Shown here: positions 50,599-60,244 of the stretch, piece by piece | Position numbering within the stretch: position 1 is the first letter of the stretch | How the letters are laid out: every line of letters begins with the position of its first letter | Assembly (NCBI GenBank): GCA_963621975.1 | Contig: CAVFGI010000001.1 | Location: 62,001-126,000 of the forward strand | Source of the DNA: UBA9732 sp963621975 | GTDB taxonomy: Bacteria; Spirochaetota; Spirochaetia; Sphaerochaetales; Sphaerochaetaceae | Length of the DNA stretch: 64,000 bases | Reading direction: 5' to 3' | Notes under the pieces: generated by a model | The model's input: the letters and a program-made list of their open reading frames with translations, nothing else | What the model was told of the DNA's origin: nothing | Database searches by the model: none | Position numbers and translations under genes: made by a program

Positions 50599-52332
50599 AT
50601 GACAAAAAGCACAGGATATGTAGCTGGCGTAAACGGAAACCTTGTCACTGTTACGTTTGATGGTGCCATTTCCAAGAATGAGGTTGGTTTTATCAATGTT
50701 GGTGGAACTAAACTTAAGGGAGAGGTTATCAGAATAAACGGAAACAAGGCTAGTATGCAGGTTTATGAAATGACAAACGGCATACAGGTTGGAGACAAAG
50801 TTGAGTTTACAGGCGAGATGATGAGTGTTGAATTGGGACCTGGTTTGCTCACACAAATCTATGATGGTCTTCAAAATCCTCTTCCATCTTTAGCAGAGCA
50901 GTGTGGATTCTTCCTTCAGAGAGGAGTCTATCTAGATCCTATTCCTAACAAGGATTGGGAGTTCACCCCATGCGTTAAGGTTGGAGATGTTGTTGTTCCT
51001 GGTTCTTGTCTTGGTACAGTTCCAGAAGGCATTTTTAGCCATAAAATAATGGTTCCTTTTAGCCTTGGTGATGTTGAATGGAAGGTTGTAGAAATTGCTC
51101 CAAAGGGTGTTTACAACGTAAGAGCTACTATTGCTAAGGTTGAGAGTTCAAAGGGTGAGGTAAAAGAGCTTTCCATGGTATTTAGCTGGCCTGTTAAGAA
51201 GGCTATTAAATGCTATGAGGAGCGTGTAAGACCAGATGAGACTTTGGTTACAAAAATTAGAATTATTGATACCTTCCTTCCAATTGCTAAGGGTGGTACC
51301 TATTGTATTCCTGGTCCTTTTGGTGCTGGAAAGACTGTTTTGCAACACTTAACAAGCCGTAATGCTGATGTTGATATTGTAATTATTGCAGCTTGTGGAG
51401 AACGTGCTGGTGAGGTTGTTGAGATTCTTAAGGAGTTCCCTGAACTTACTGACCCAAAGACTGGTCGTTCATTGATGGAGAGAACAATTATTATTTGTAA
51501 TACCTCTTCTATGCCGGTTGCAGCTAGAGAAGCATCGGTCTATACCGCAATCACAATGGCTGAATATTACAGGCAAATGGGATTGAATGTCTTGTTGCTT
51601 GCAGACTCAACTAGTCGTTGGGCTCAGGCAATGCGTGAGATGAGTGGTAGATTGGAAGAAATTCCTGGTGAAGAAGCTTTCCCTGCTTACTTGGAAAGTG
51701 TTATTGCTGCATTCTATGAAAGAGCTGGAAAAGTGCGTCTTAGTGATGGCTCAACTGGTTCAGTTACAATTGGTGGTACGGTTAGCCCTGCTGGCGGTAA
51801 CTTTGAAGAGCCTGTTACACAGGCAACCTTGAAAGTTGTTGGTGCCTTCCACGGACTTAGTAGAGAGCGTTCTGATGCTAGAAAATACCCAGCTATTCAT
51901 CCTCTTGAATCATGGTCTAAATATGAGGGAATCATTGATAAAAAGAGAGTAGAAGAGGCTCGTGGGATATTATTCAGGAGTAATGAGATTAACCAGATGA
52001 TGAAGGTTGTTGGTGAAGAAGGAACTTCTGTTGAGGATTATATTATCTATCAGAAGGGCGAACTTCTTGATGCTGTTTACCTTCAGCAGAACTCATTTGA
52101 CCCTGTTGATGCCGCTGTTCTTCCTGAGAGACAGAAAGAAGAATTCAATCTTCTTTATTCTGTCTTGACTGGTGATTACAGTTTGGATAACAAGAAAGAC
52201 GTACGTTCATTCTTTAATGAAATGCGTCAGAAGTTCCTAGACTGGAATAGCGTTTTAACAACTGATCCACGCTATGCTCAGTATGAACAGGACATAAAAG
52301 ACCTTTATGCCTCTAAGTCACGCAATTGCTAG
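50599..52332 (+). CDS. atpA: V-type ATP synthase catalytic subunit A
   Basis: 577 aa catalytic subunit. N-terminal beta barrel, the V-type non-homologous insert ('PNKDWEFTPCVKVGDVVVPG'), Walker A 'GPFGAGKTVLQH' (about 238-245), 'ERAGEVVEILKEFPEL' (GER), Walker B/'VLLLADSTSRWAQAMREMSGRLEEIPGEEAFPAYL'. Normal length. Followed within its last bases by atpB's upstream region. Confidence 0.97.
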   Translation: MTKSTGYVAGVNGNLVTVTFDGAISKNEVGFINVGGTKLKGEVIRINGNKASMQVYEMTNGIQVGDKVEFTGEMMSVELGPGLLTQIYDGLQNPLPSLAEQCGFFLQRGVYLDPIPNKDWEFTPCVKVGDVVVPGSCLGTVPEGIFSHKIMVPFSLGDVEWKVVEIAPKGVYNVRATIAKVESSKGEVKELSMVFSWPVKKAIKCYEERVRPDETLVTKIRIIDTFLPIAKGGTYCIPGPFGAGKTVLQHLTSRNADVDIVIIAACGERAGEVVEILKEFPELTDPKTGRSLMERTIIICNTSSMPVAAREASVYTAITMAEYYRQMGLNVLLLADSTSRWAQAMREMSGRLEEIPGEEAFPAYLESVIAAFYERAGKVRLSDGSTGSVTIGGTVSPAGGNFEEPVTQATLKVVGAFHGLSRERSDARKYPAIHPLESWSKYEGIIDKKRVEEARGILFRSNEINQMMKVVGEEGTSVEDYIIYQKGELLDAVYLQQNSFDPVDAAVLPERQKEEFNLLYSVLTGDYSLDNKKDVRSFFNEMRQKFLDWNSVLTTDPRYAQYEQDIKDLYASKSRNC

Positions 52333-52343
52333 GAGATGAAAAG

Positions 52344-53636
52344 ATGAACAAAGTCTATACAAAGATTGAGTCCATAGTTGGCGATGTTATTACTGTTAGG
52401 GCTGAAGGTGTTAGATATAATGACCTTGCTGTTGTAGGCAAGAGTTTTGCTAACGTTATTAAGCTTGATGGTGATCTTGTGAGCCTTCAGGTATTCGCTG
52501 GAGCAAAGGGCATTTCTACAAATGATGCTGTTCGCTTCTTAGGTGTCCCTATGAAGGTCAGTTTCTCGGACAATCTTCTTGGAAGAGTTTTTGATGGTTC
52601 CGGACGTCCTAGAGACAATGGTCCAGCTCTTGAAGATAACATGATTGAGATTGGTGGGCCTTCTGTTAACCCGGCAAAGAGAATTGTTCCAAAGAAAATG
52701 ATTAGAACTGGTATTCCAATGATTGACGTTTTTAATACATTGGTTGAATCCCAGAAACTTCCTATTTTCTCTGTTAGTGGAGAACCGTATAACGAACTTC
52801 TTGCTAGAATTGCTATGCAGGCTGAGGTTGATTTGATCATTCTTGGTGGTATGGGTCTTAAGTATGATGACTATCTCTTCTTTAAAGATACATTGGAGAA
52901 GGGTGGTGCAATGAGCAGAACTATTATGTTCATTCATACGGCAAGTGACCCAACTGTTGAATGTATGATGATTCCTGATATGGCATTAGCTGTTGCAGAG
53001 AAGTTTGCTATTCAAGGTAAGAGAGTTCTTGTTCTTCTTACTGATATGACAAACTTTGCAGACTCTCTCAAAGAGATGGCAATTACAATGGACCAAGTTC
53101 CTTCTAACAGAGGATATCCCGGGGATTTGTACAGCTCACTTGCTAGTCGTTATGAGAAGGCTGTTGACTTTGAAGGTGCTGGTTCTTTAACTATCCTAGC
53201 TGTTACAACAATGCCAGGTGATGATGTTACTCACCCAGTTCCAGATAACACTGGATATATCACGGAAGGTCAGTACTATCTCAAGAATGGCCACATTGAG
53301 CCTTTTGGAAGTCTTAGCCGTTTGAAGCAAAATGTTAATAAGGATACTAGAAATGACCACAGAGCTTTGATGGATGGTCTTATCAAGCTTTACAGTGCAT
53401 ACAGAGAGTCATTGGAAAAGAAATCTATGGGTTTCTTGATGACTGAGTGGGACGAAAAGCTTCTTAGATATGGTCATTTATTTGAAACAAAGCTTATGGA
53501 TCTTTCTGTAAACATTCCTCTTGAAGAGGCTTTGGACTTAGGTTGGGAAATTCTTGCAGAATGCTTTGAACCTAATGAAACTGGTTTGAGAAGTGAACTT
53601 ATAGCACAGAGATGGCCAAAGAAGACGGAGGCATAA
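52344..53636 (+). CDS. atpB: V-type ATP synthase subunit B
   Basis: 430 aa non-catalytic nucleotide-site subunit. Lacks a P-loop, reading 'FSVSGEPYNELLARIAMQ' at that place, as expected; 'VLLTDMTNFADSLKEMAITMDQVPSNRGYPGDLYSSLASRYEKA' is a family hallmark. The ATG at 52344 has AGGAG upstream; the in-frame start at 52326 lies in atpA. Confidence 0.97.
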   Translation: MNKVYTKIESIVGDVITVRAEGVRYNDLAVVGKSFANVIKLDGDLVSLQVFAGAKGISTNDAVRFLGVPMKVSFSDNLLGRVFDGSGRPRDNGPALEDNMIEIGGPSVNPAKRIVPKKMIRTGIPMIDVFNTLVESQKLPIFSVSGEPYNELLARIAMQAEVDLIILGGMGLKYDDYLFFKDTLEKGGAMSRTIMFIHTASDPTVECMMIPDMALAVAEKFAIQGKRVLVLLTDMTNFADSLKEMAITMDQVPSNRGYPGDLYSSLASRYEKAVDFEGAGSLTILAVTTMPGDDVTHPVPDNTGYITEGQYYLKNGHIEPFGSLSRLKQNVNKDTRNDHRALMDGLIKLYSAYRESLEKKSMGFLMTEWDEKLLRYGHLFETKLMDLSVNIPLEEALDLGWEILAECFEPNETGLRSELIAQRWPKKTEA

Positions 53637-53637
53637 A

Positions 53638-54255
53638 GTGGCAGTTAAGCTGACTAAGAACGAACAGAAGAAGCAGAAAGACCAGCTCAAACAATACGAG
53701 CGGTATTTGCCTACTCTCCAGCTCAAGAAGCAGCAACTCCAAGTAGTTATACGTCAAATTGAGGCTCAGCTTGTTCAATACAAAGAGCAACAAGCTGAAT
53801 TGGTGCGAAGTGCACAAGACTGGATTGGTGTCTTTGGCGAAAACAGTGTTTTTGATGCGAACAAGCAATTGGATAAGCTAGTGCAACCTGACAAAATTGT
53901 TCGTGGAGAAGGAAACATTGCTGGCGTGGTGATACCTGTTTTCCAAGATTTGACCTTCAAAGATATTGCTTATAGCGTGGAGGATTATCCTCTTTGGGTT
54001 GATAAAGCAGTTTATCTTCTCCGAGACAGCGCTAGAATTGATGCTATGATGGCCACACTTCGCATTCAAGTTGAGCTTTTGGATAAAGAGCTTAGAACTA
54101 CGAGCCAGAGGGTTAATCTGTTTGAAAAGGTTAAGATTCCTGAAACTAAGGAAAATATCCGTAAGATAGGAATCTATATTGGAGACCAGCAGACCGCAGC
54201 TGTCGTACGCGGTAAGATAGCAAAGAAAAAACTTGCAGGTAAGGAGGAAGAATAA
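53638..54255 (+). CDS. atpD: V-type ATP synthase subunit D
   Basis: 205 aa central-stalk subunit made mostly of two long helices: 'VKLTKNEQKKQKDQLKQYERYLPTLQLKKQQLQ' at the start and 'TSQRVNLFEKVKIPETKENIRKIGIYIGDQQ' near the end, the VNAxE/P-I-type motif of the family. GTG start with GGAGG 6 bp upstream. Overlaps atpI by 1 bp. Confidence 0.93.
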   Translation: MAVKLTKNEQKKQKDQLKQYERYLPTLQLKKQQLQVVIRQIEAQLVQYKEQQAELVRSAQDWIGVFGENSVFDANKQLDKLVQPDKIVRGEGNIAGVVIPVFQDLTFKDIAYSVEDYPLWVDKAVYLLRDSARIDAMMATLRIQVELLDKELRTTSQRVNLFEKVKIPETKENIRKIGIYIGDQQTAAVVRGKIAKKKLAGKEEE

Positions 54256-56063
54256 TGATTGAACGAATGAAAAAAATTATTGTTGTGACTCCAGCTATAC
54301 GCAAGACTGAAATGCTCAATGCTATCAGAGATTTTGGTGTTGTTCATATCTCGCAAAAAAGCGCACCCGAGTCTAAATATACTGAAAAGTTTTCCTCTTT
54401 AGATAAAATTCGTGCAGCTTTAAGCGAACAGCCCAAGGTTCCACAGAATCCTGTTCTTGAGAAGAAGGAATTCAATGCTCTTAATGAGAGATTAAGTCAA
54501 GCAGTTTCTAGCATAAAGCCATTGGAAGATGAGCTTTTTGCTTTGAGCAATGAGAAGGCCAAGATTAGTGCTTGGGGTATGGTTGACCCAAAAGATGTTA
54601 AGGCTCTTGCAAAAGAAGGAGTTCAGTTATCTTTTTATCAGTTAAGTAATAAAGAAATTGCTCAACTTCCTGAAGATGTGAAGTTTATTCGTCTTTCTGA
54701 TTCGAGCAAAACAAAGACCATTGCCGTTGTGGGAGAGCCTTTGAATGAAAGTTTTTCTACAGCAAAGCTTGAGCTTCCAATGCGGGGTGTTGGTGAAATT
54801 GATGTTGAATTTTCAAGAGCTTCTCTTGCACTTCACGAGGCTAAGACTCTTATAACTTCTTCTGCTGCATATATTTCAAGTTACGATCACTACATGCTTA
54901 AGACTTCAGATGAAATTTTGTATTCATCGGTCAGTGGTGCAGTGGAGCAGGAGGAAAGCCTTTGTTGTTTAACTGGTTTCATCCCTGTAACAGACTTGGA
55001 TAGCTTTAAGGTGTTGGCTAAGGAAAATTGCTGGGCTTATGCTTTTGATGATCCAACAGATGAAGATCCAGTACCAACAAAGGTTAGATACAACAAGGTT
55101 ACAAGAATGATGCAACCTGTATTTGAAATGCTTGGTACTGTTCCAGGTTATAACGAATATGATATTAGCATGTGGTTCTTGTTATTCTTTGCTTTGTTCT
55201 TTGCCATGATTATTGGTGATGCAGTATATGGTCTTTTGTTTATTGCTGTTGCTGCTGCCCTTCAAATAAAGACAAAGAAACTGACAAATCTTACCATGCT
55301 CATATATGTTATGGGCGGAGCTACCTTGGTTTGGGGCGCTTTGACGGGGACTTGGCTTGGAAGTGAAAAGGCTATGGAAATTCCGTTTTTGAGGATGCTT
55401 GTAATTCCAAACATTGCTAACTACCCAGAATACTTTGGCGTTGCAGCTGATGATGCACAGAATACAGTGATGAAATTCTGCTTTATGATTGGGACAATTC
55501 AACTTTCTCTGGCTTGTTTGATGAATTTTGTACGAAATTTCAAACAAAGGAGCCTAGCTTTTGTTTCTGATTTAGCATCTTTAGCATTAACTGTAAGTTT
55601 GTACTATCTTATTTTGATGCTTGTAGTTGGTGCAAATGTTAATGTAAAAGTAGTCTTTGGCGTTATTGGCACATGTTTTGTTTTAACAGTGCTTTTTGGC
55701 TCTCAAGAAGCTGGACAAAGTTTTGCTTCTGGTGTTAAGGCTGGTTTGGGTGGTGCGTTCACGACGTTCCTAAATACAATTAGTGCATTTGGAAACGTTA
55801 TGAGTTATATTCGTTTGTTTGCAGTAGGTATGGCTTCTCTTGCGATAGCACAGAGCTTCAACGGAATGGCCGACTCAATGCTTCAAGGTCTTGCTCTTCC
55901 GGCTGGAATCTTGATTCTAGTCATTGGACATGGACTAAATATTGTTATGGGTATGCTAAGTGTTGTTGTTCACGGCATGCGCTTAAATCTTCTGGAGTTC
56001 TCAGGCCAGCTCGGAATGGAATGGGCTGGAATTCCATACGAACCGTTCAAAAAGAACGCCTGA
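54255..56063 (+). CDS. atpI: V-type ATP synthase subunit I (a-subunit)
   Basis: 602 aa. N-terminal cytoplasmic part (about 1-300, coiled-coil arms 'IKKIIVVTPAIRKTEMLNAIRDFGVVHI'-like start), then about seven membrane spans including 'DAVYGLLFIAVAAALQ' and 'NVMSYIRLFAVGMASLAIAQSFN', which carries the essential Arg of the ion half-channels. Full family size. Confidence 0.95.
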   Translation: MIERMKKIIVVTPAIRKTEMLNAIRDFGVVHISQKSAPESKYTEKFSSLDKIRAALSEQPKVPQNPVLEKKEFNALNERLSQAVSSIKPLEDELFALSNEKAKISAWGMVDPKDVKALAKEGVQLSFYQLSNKEIAQLPEDVKFIRLSDSSKTKTIAVVGEPLNESFSTAKLELPMRGVGEIDVEFSRASLALHEAKTLITSSAAYISSYDHYMLKTSDEILYSSVSGAVEQEESLCCLTGFIPVTDLDSFKVLAKENCWAYAFDDPTDEDPVPTKVRYNKVTRMMQPVFEMLGTVPGYNEYDISMWFLLFFALFFAMIIGDAVYGLLFIAVAAALQIKTKKLTNLTMLIYVMGGATLVWGALTGTWLGSEKAMEIPFLRMLVIPNIANYPEYFGVAADDAQNTVMKFCFMIGTIQLSLACLMNFVRNFKQRSLAFVSDLASLALTVSLYYLILMLVVGANVNVKVVFGVIGTCFVLTVLFGSQEAGQSFASGVKAGLGGAFTTFLNTISAFGNVMSYIRLFAVGMASLAIAQSFNGMADSMLQGLALPAGILILVIGHGLNIVMGMLSVVVHGMRLNLLEFSGQLGMEWAGIPYEPFKKNA

Positions 56064-56115
56064 GATATCAGGATTAAATTAAAAACTTAGATAACAATAA
56101 TAGGAGATTGTTGAA

Positions 56116-56565
56116 ATGGTTATTAAAATGATTGGTTTGGTTGTTGCTTTCTTCTTTTCTGCACTTGGATCTGCATTTGGTGTTGGTGTTGCTGCTCTTT
56201 CTGCTGTTGGTGGTTGGAAGAAGTGTTATGCTAATGGAAAGCCTGCTGCATTCATGATGGTTGGTTTTGCTGGTGCTCCTCTTACACAGACAATTTACGG
56301 ATTCCTTCTTAAAAACTTCATTCAGAGCGCAATGTTAAACGGTGCTCCAGATATTGTTTGTTTCATAGTTGGTGTTCTTGGTGGCGCAATCATTGGTCTT
56401 TCTGCTTACCTTCAGGGTCGTTGTTCAGCATCTGCTTGTGACGCTCTTGCAGAAACTGGTAAGGGTACTTCAAACTACCTCATTGTTATTGGTATTATTG
56501 AGACTGTTGCTTTGTTCACACTTGTTTTCAGCCTCTTGATTCTCAATTCAGCTGTTGGCCTTTAA
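56116..56565 (+). CDS. atpK: V-type ATP synthase subunit K (c-ring)
   Basis: 149 aa, two helical hairpins (four spans). 'APLTQTIYGFLL' (T57, Q58), 'YLQGRCSASACDAL' (Q100) and 'IIETVALFTLVF' (E129) occupy the positions of the Na+ ligands T64, Q65, Q110 and E139 in Enterococcus hirae NtpK; only one hairpin carries the Glu. This supports Na+ coupling by analogy. The gene ends at a strong terminator. Confidence 0.93.
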   Translation: MVIKMIGLVVAFFFSALGSAFGVGVAALSAVGGWKKCYANGKPAAFMMVGFAGAPLTQTIYGFLLKNFIQSAMLNGAPDIVCFIVGVLGGAIIGLSAYLQGRCSASACDALAETGKGTSNYLIVIGIIETVALFTLVFSLLILNSAVGL

Positions 56566-56575
56566 TAAATAACGT

Positions 56576-56610
56576 AAGACCTTCCCATTTTGTAGGGAAG
56601 GTCTTTTTTT
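56576..56610 (+). terminator. terminator of the V-ATPase operon
   Basis: AAGACCTTCCC (56576-56586), 8-nt loop, GGGAAGGTCTT (56595-56605), then a T run; 11-bp perfect stem. Confidence 0.93.
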
Positions 56611-56618
56611 AGACTTTT

Positions 56619-57671
56619 ATGCTTTTGGTTTGCATTTTTTTCTTTTTTTTGCTTGCTTTAGGCCTTGTAGAGGCTATTTTGCACGCACGCCATGTTAACG
56701 CAATCCCAATTCGCATTCTAGTCAACGGCACACGGGGAAAGACCACTGTAACACGTCAACTTCATAGTGCACTCTCATCCAAGATGTCTGTTCTGGCCAA
56801 GACAACAGGTTCACAGGCCCTTCTTCTCTATCCCGATTCCTCTGAGCATCCTATCAATAGACGTTTTGGTTATCACTTAATTCGTGAACAGTACAAGTTC
56901 TTTAAATTGGCTTACAACCTTAAAGTTGATGCTGTAGTATTTGAGTGTTCTGCAATAAAACCTGAAAGTCAGCTCATAATTGCTGAAAAACTTGTGAGAC
57001 CCACTTGTAGCATAATTACTAATGCACGCATAGATCATGTAGACCAAATGGGTTCTACTGTTGAGACAACAGCAGAGGTCTTAAAACTTTCAGTCCCTAA
57101 AGAACGGATGTTCTATACAAGTGATCAGTTCTTCTCTTCTGATTCGCAAGCCATTGTAGTGGAAGGCGGGAATGAAGAATTGGTTTTGAAAGTGCTAGAG
57201 AGTGAGTTTAAACTTAAGGATGTTCCGTTTAATACGTTTCAACCAGATGTTGGTTTGGTAGGACCATTTTCTATTAAGAATATTCTTATTGTAAATGCTT
57301 TTGCTGTGAACGATAAAGAAAGTGCTTCTGAATTACTAGATAAATATGATGGACAAGATTATGTTGTTCTCTACAATAACAGGGCCGATAGAGAGTTTAG
57401 AGTTCCTTATTTTTCCAAGTTGTTCTCAGAGAAAAAAGTAAAGCAGGTAATTGTTTTGGGAGAACATGTAAATAAGTGTGTACGTTTTTTCTCAAAGCAT
57501 GTACCTTGTGCTAAAGTAGATGGCTTTAAAGGCACAAATGATGGTCTAATATCTTTGTTAAGTTCAAGAAAATGCAATATTGTTATAGGAATGGGCAATA
57601 TTAAGGGCTTTGGTACTGAACTAGTAAAGTATTGTATAGATAAGACTTCACAGGAGGAACTTAATGCTTAA
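56619..57671 (+). CDS. pgsB: poly-gamma-glutamate synthase PgsB/CapB-like ligase
   Basis: 350 aa. N-terminal membrane anchor ('MLLVCIFFFFLLALGLVEAIL') then a Mur-ligase-like domain with P-loop 'LVNGTRGKTTVTRQLHSAL' and 'ECSAIKPESQ...IITNARIDHVDQMG'. PgsB/CapB joins glutamate through gamma bonds using ATP to make capsule polymer. No SD precedes the ATG, which lies 8 bp after the V-ATPase terminator's T run; it may depend on read-through. pgsC overlaps by 8 bp. Confidence 0.88.
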   Translation: MLLVCIFFFFLLALGLVEAILHARHVNAIPIRILVNGTRGKTTVTRQLHSALSSKMSVLAKTTGSQALLLYPDSSEHPINRRFGYHLIREQYKFFKLAYNLKVDAVVFECSAIKPESQLIIAEKLVRPTCSIITNARIDHVDQMGSTVETTAEVLKLSVPKERMFYTSDQFFSSDSQAIVVEGGNEELVLKVLESEFKLKDVPFNTFQPDVGLVGPFSIKNILIVNAFAVNDKESASELLDKYDGQDYVVLYNNRADREFRVPYFSKLFSEKKVKQVIVLGEHVNKCVRFFSKHVPCAKVDGFKGTNDGLISLLSSRKCNIVIGMGNIKGFGTELVKYCIDKTSQEELNA

Positions 57672-58095
57672 AACTGCAGTTGCTTTAAGTATTGTTTTAG
57701 GTTTCTTATCTCAAGAATTTCTTGGACTAGCTTCAGGTGGTTTGGTATCTGCTGGCTATCTTGCTTTTTTCTTTAATCAACCATACAGAATTCTATCTAC
57801 TATTTGTTTGGCAATTCTGATTTATATTAGTGTTAAAATCCTTGAACAATTCCTTTTTATTTACGGGCGCAGACGTTTTGCTTGTTGTGTACTTATGGGC
57901 ATTTTTTATGCTTGGATTTTAAATGAAGTTTTGATTTATACTAGTTTTATAAGTGAGGATATTAGGATTATTGGATATGTTGTTCCTGGACTTATTGCCA
58001 ACGACATGCTAAAGCAAGGACTTTTCAAAACTCTTACTGTTCTTTTAATTATTGCTATTTCCATTGTTTTACTGCATTTAGCTGGAGCTTTTTAA
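57664..58095 (+). CDS. pgsC: poly-gamma-glutamate synthesis membrane protein PgsC/CapC-like
   Basis: 143 aa, about four to five spans, the small membrane partner of PgsB. 'GFLSQEFLGLASGGLVSAGYLAFF' matches the N-terminus of PgsC, and 'VPGLIANDMLKQGLFKTL' is another family feature. AGGAGG precedes the ATG inside the end of pgsB; pgsW starts in its stop codon (TAATG). Confidence 0.88.
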   Translation: MLKTAVALSIVLGFLSQEFLGLASGGLVSAGYLAFFFNQPYRILSTICLAILIYISVKILEQFLFIYGRRRFACCVLMGIFYAWILNEVLIYTSFISEDIRIIGYVVPGLIANDMLKQGLFKTLTVLLIIAISIVLLHLAGAF

Positions 58096-59189
58096 TGAAA
58101 AAGATACAGCCTATTTATCTTATATTTGCTTTGATTATTCTAGTATTCACATTGGCTTTAGTTCTTTTAACCAAGAGTGAAGTTCACACTTCATACCATG
58201 AAACACAGATTGAAGCTGCTTCATTAATGCAAGAATGTTTAGATGTTCTAAAAGAGTATGTGAATGAGAATAATATTTCTATTGAAAAAGAGGATTTAAA
58301 CCAAACAGGTTTGATTGGACCAGAGATTTCTGAACTTACTACAACTCTTGGTCATGAAGATGCAAAACGCTCCACCTTAAATCCTAACTGCGCTGCAATG
58401 ATGGTTAAATACTTTGTGCAGGCTGGGTTAAGAGATGGCGCTGTGGTTGCTGTTGGCACTAGTGGCTCGTTTCCTGGTCTTGCAATTGCTTCTTTGTGTG
58501 CCGCTCAAGCTATGAACCTTAGGGTTAGGCTTATTGCTTCATATGGGGCCTCTACCTTTGGAGCCACACGAGTGGAGTTTAATATTTCAACAATATTAAA
58601 AGTTTTAAAAACATCGGGCTTAGTGGAGTTTGATTATTTAGCTGTCTCACCAGGTGGCGATAACGATTACGGAGTAGGTGCGTATGACGGTTTGCTGTAC
58701 GAGAATACGCGTGAAGTGGTTGTGGCGCTTGGGCAGAGCGAGAGCGTGGAGTTTATAAATTATAATGATATTGAAGAGAGTATTTTGCGCAGAATGAAGC
58801 TCTATGGAGATGATGTAGCTTTGTTTGTTAATATTGGCGGTGCGAGTGTAAACACAGGCACGTCTACAGCCTCCTTATCCGTGCCGGAAGGGCTTGTTAC
58901 AGAGGTGTCTCAGATTCCAGAGACGGCGGATAGGGGCCTTATCTTTGAGTATTTGGCGCGCGGAATTCCAGTTATAAATCTCTTGTATATAAAAGGGTTA
59001 ATGATGTCAAATGGCCTCCCGTTTGATCCCGTTCCACTTTCTGTTGTGGGTGAAGGTGGAGTGTATTATACTACTAGTTACAATGCTGTGCTTGCTATCT
59101 TGGGAATGTTTATTTCTTTTGTAGTGCTTGCTATTGGCGTGTGGAAAAGAAGAGGGGAGGAGAAACATGACAATATCGGAATTAGCTAA
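58095..59189 (+). CDS. pgsW: poly-gamma-glutamate system protein PgsW
   Basis: 364 aa. One membrane segment at each end ('IYLIFALIILVFTLALVLL' and 'YNAVLAILGMFISFVVLAIGVW') encloses a large external domain with 'LNPNCAAMMVKYFVQAGLRDGAVVAVGTSGSFPGLAIAS' and 'VSPGGDNDYGVGAYDG'. PgsW occurs with PgsB-PgsC in clusters that lack PgsA; its exact role is not known. The end overlaps the lacI gene by 23 bp. Confidence 0.82.
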   Translation: MKKIQPIYLIFALIILVFTLALVLLTKSEVHTSYHETQIEAASLMQECLDVLKEYVNENNISIEKEDLNQTGLIGPEISELTTTLGHEDAKRSTLNPNCAAMMVKYFVQAGLRDGAVVAVGTSGSFPGLAIASLCAAQAMNLRVRLIASYGASTFGATRVEFNISTILKVLKTSGLVEFDYLAVSPGGDNDYGVGAYDGLLYENTREVVVALGQSESVEFINYNDIEESILRRMKLYGDDVALFVNIGGASVNTGTSTASLSVPEGLVTEVSQIPETADRGLIFEYLARGIPVINLLYIKGLMMSNGLPFDPVPLSVVGEGGVYYTTSYNAVLAILGMFISFVVLAIGVWKRRGEEKHDNIGIS

Positions 59190-60174
59190 GAAGATTGGTC
59201 TTTCCACTGCTACAATATCTAGAGTAATTAATAACGATGAAAACGTTTCTGAAGAGACTCGAAAAAAGGTTCTTGATGCGTTGAGAGGTGAGAATGCATC
59301 TATTAGAACAAGAAAGAAATCCGCTAGTCCTAAAAATGATTCTGCCATTTTAATTGTTGCAGGTGATATTAAAAATCCTGTTGTTGTTAAGTATATTGAT
59401 GGTATTTGTGATACTTTGGAACCTACTGGAAAGACTATTTTAATTTCTGAAAGTCATTATTTGGAAAAAAGAGAACTTTCAATTATGAGATATGCTCAAA
59501 AAGCTCGGTTTTCTGGTGTTTTTATGTTAAATATTATGGAGAATCCTGAAATAGTTTCTATTTTGGAGGATATGGATACTCCAGTTATTCTTGTAAACCG
59601 ATATCTCAAGACTTATGATACAGATGTAGTTACCACAGACAATTATAGATGTGGCTATATGTCAACAAAGTATTTGATAGATAGGGGCCATACTAATATT
59701 GCAAATCTTTCTGGTAGTATTGAAACATCAATTACATGCCATAACAGAACTCAAGGATTCATAGATGCAATGATTTGCTCTGGGCTGAGGATAAAGTCTA
59801 ATAGCATTTATAATGGAGATCTTTCATATAAGAGTGGTTTTGATTTTGGCCTTTCTGTTGCTCAAATGCCAAAAGAAGAACGTTTTACTGCAATTTATTC
59901 TATTACTGGGAGAATGGCTGACGGTTGTGTAGATGCTTTAAAGTCAAAAGGCTTAATAATTCCTGATGATATCAGCATTATTTGTAATGATGGAGTAAAT
60001 CTTGAATATGTTCTTAAAGAAAAACTCACGTGCATTGAGGCTGATCACCATGCTATTGGAATTGCCGCAGCTGAGCTTTATTTGGAAAGGCTAAAGTCTA
60101 ACAAGGGTTCTGTTCCTAGACAAATTAAATATCCTCCAGTCTTCACAGATAGAGGTAGTGTAAGACGAATTTAA
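59167..60174 (+). CDS. LacI family transcriptional regulator
   Basis: 335 aa. N-terminal HTH and hinge (residues 1-55: 'TISELAKKIGLSTATISRVINNDENVSEETRKKVLDAL'), then a periplasmic-binding-like effector domain ('VDALKSKGLIIPDDISIICNDG'). ATG 59167 follows GGGAGGAG within the end of pgsW. By position it should control the downstream dehydrogenase operon through the palindromes at 60217 and 60321, and perhaps itself. The effector is unknown. Confidence 0.93.
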   Translation: MTISELAKKIGLSTATISRVINNDENVSEETRKKVLDALRGENASIRTRKKSASPKNDSAILIVAGDIKNPVVVKYIDGICDTLEPTGKTILISESHYLEKRELSIMRYAQKARFSGVFMLNIMENPEIVSILEDMDTPVILVNRYLKTYDTDVVTTDNYRCGYMSTKYLIDRGHTNIANLSGSIETSITCHNRTQGFIDAMICSGLRIKSNSIYNGDLSYKSGFDFGLSVAQMPKEERFTAIYSITGRMADGCVDALKSKGLIIPDDISIICNDGVNLEYVLKEKLTCIEADHHAIGIAAAELYLERLKSNKGSVPRQIKYPPVFTDRGSVRRI

Positions 60175-60175
60175 T

Positions 60176-60192
60176 GAGGTTTTTACAAAAGA
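60176..60192. repeat. partial palindrome after lacI stop
   Basis: GAGGTTTTTACAAAAGA, starting 2 bp after the TAA; a degraded member of the GAGGTTTTTGCAAAAACCTC family. Confidence 0.45.
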
Positions 60193-60216
60193 TCTGATAA
60201 AATGATGTTAATCTCA

Positions 60217-60228
60217 ATGTAATTACAT
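60217..60228. promoter_or_regulatory. operator palindrome ATGTAATTACAT (upstream copy)
   Basis: Perfect 12-bp palindrome, identical to the copy at 60321, 17 bp before the -35 of the dehydrogenase promoter. Probable binding site of the adjacent LacI protein. Confidence 0.7.
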
Positions 60229-60244
60229 GGAAAAAATAATTTTA

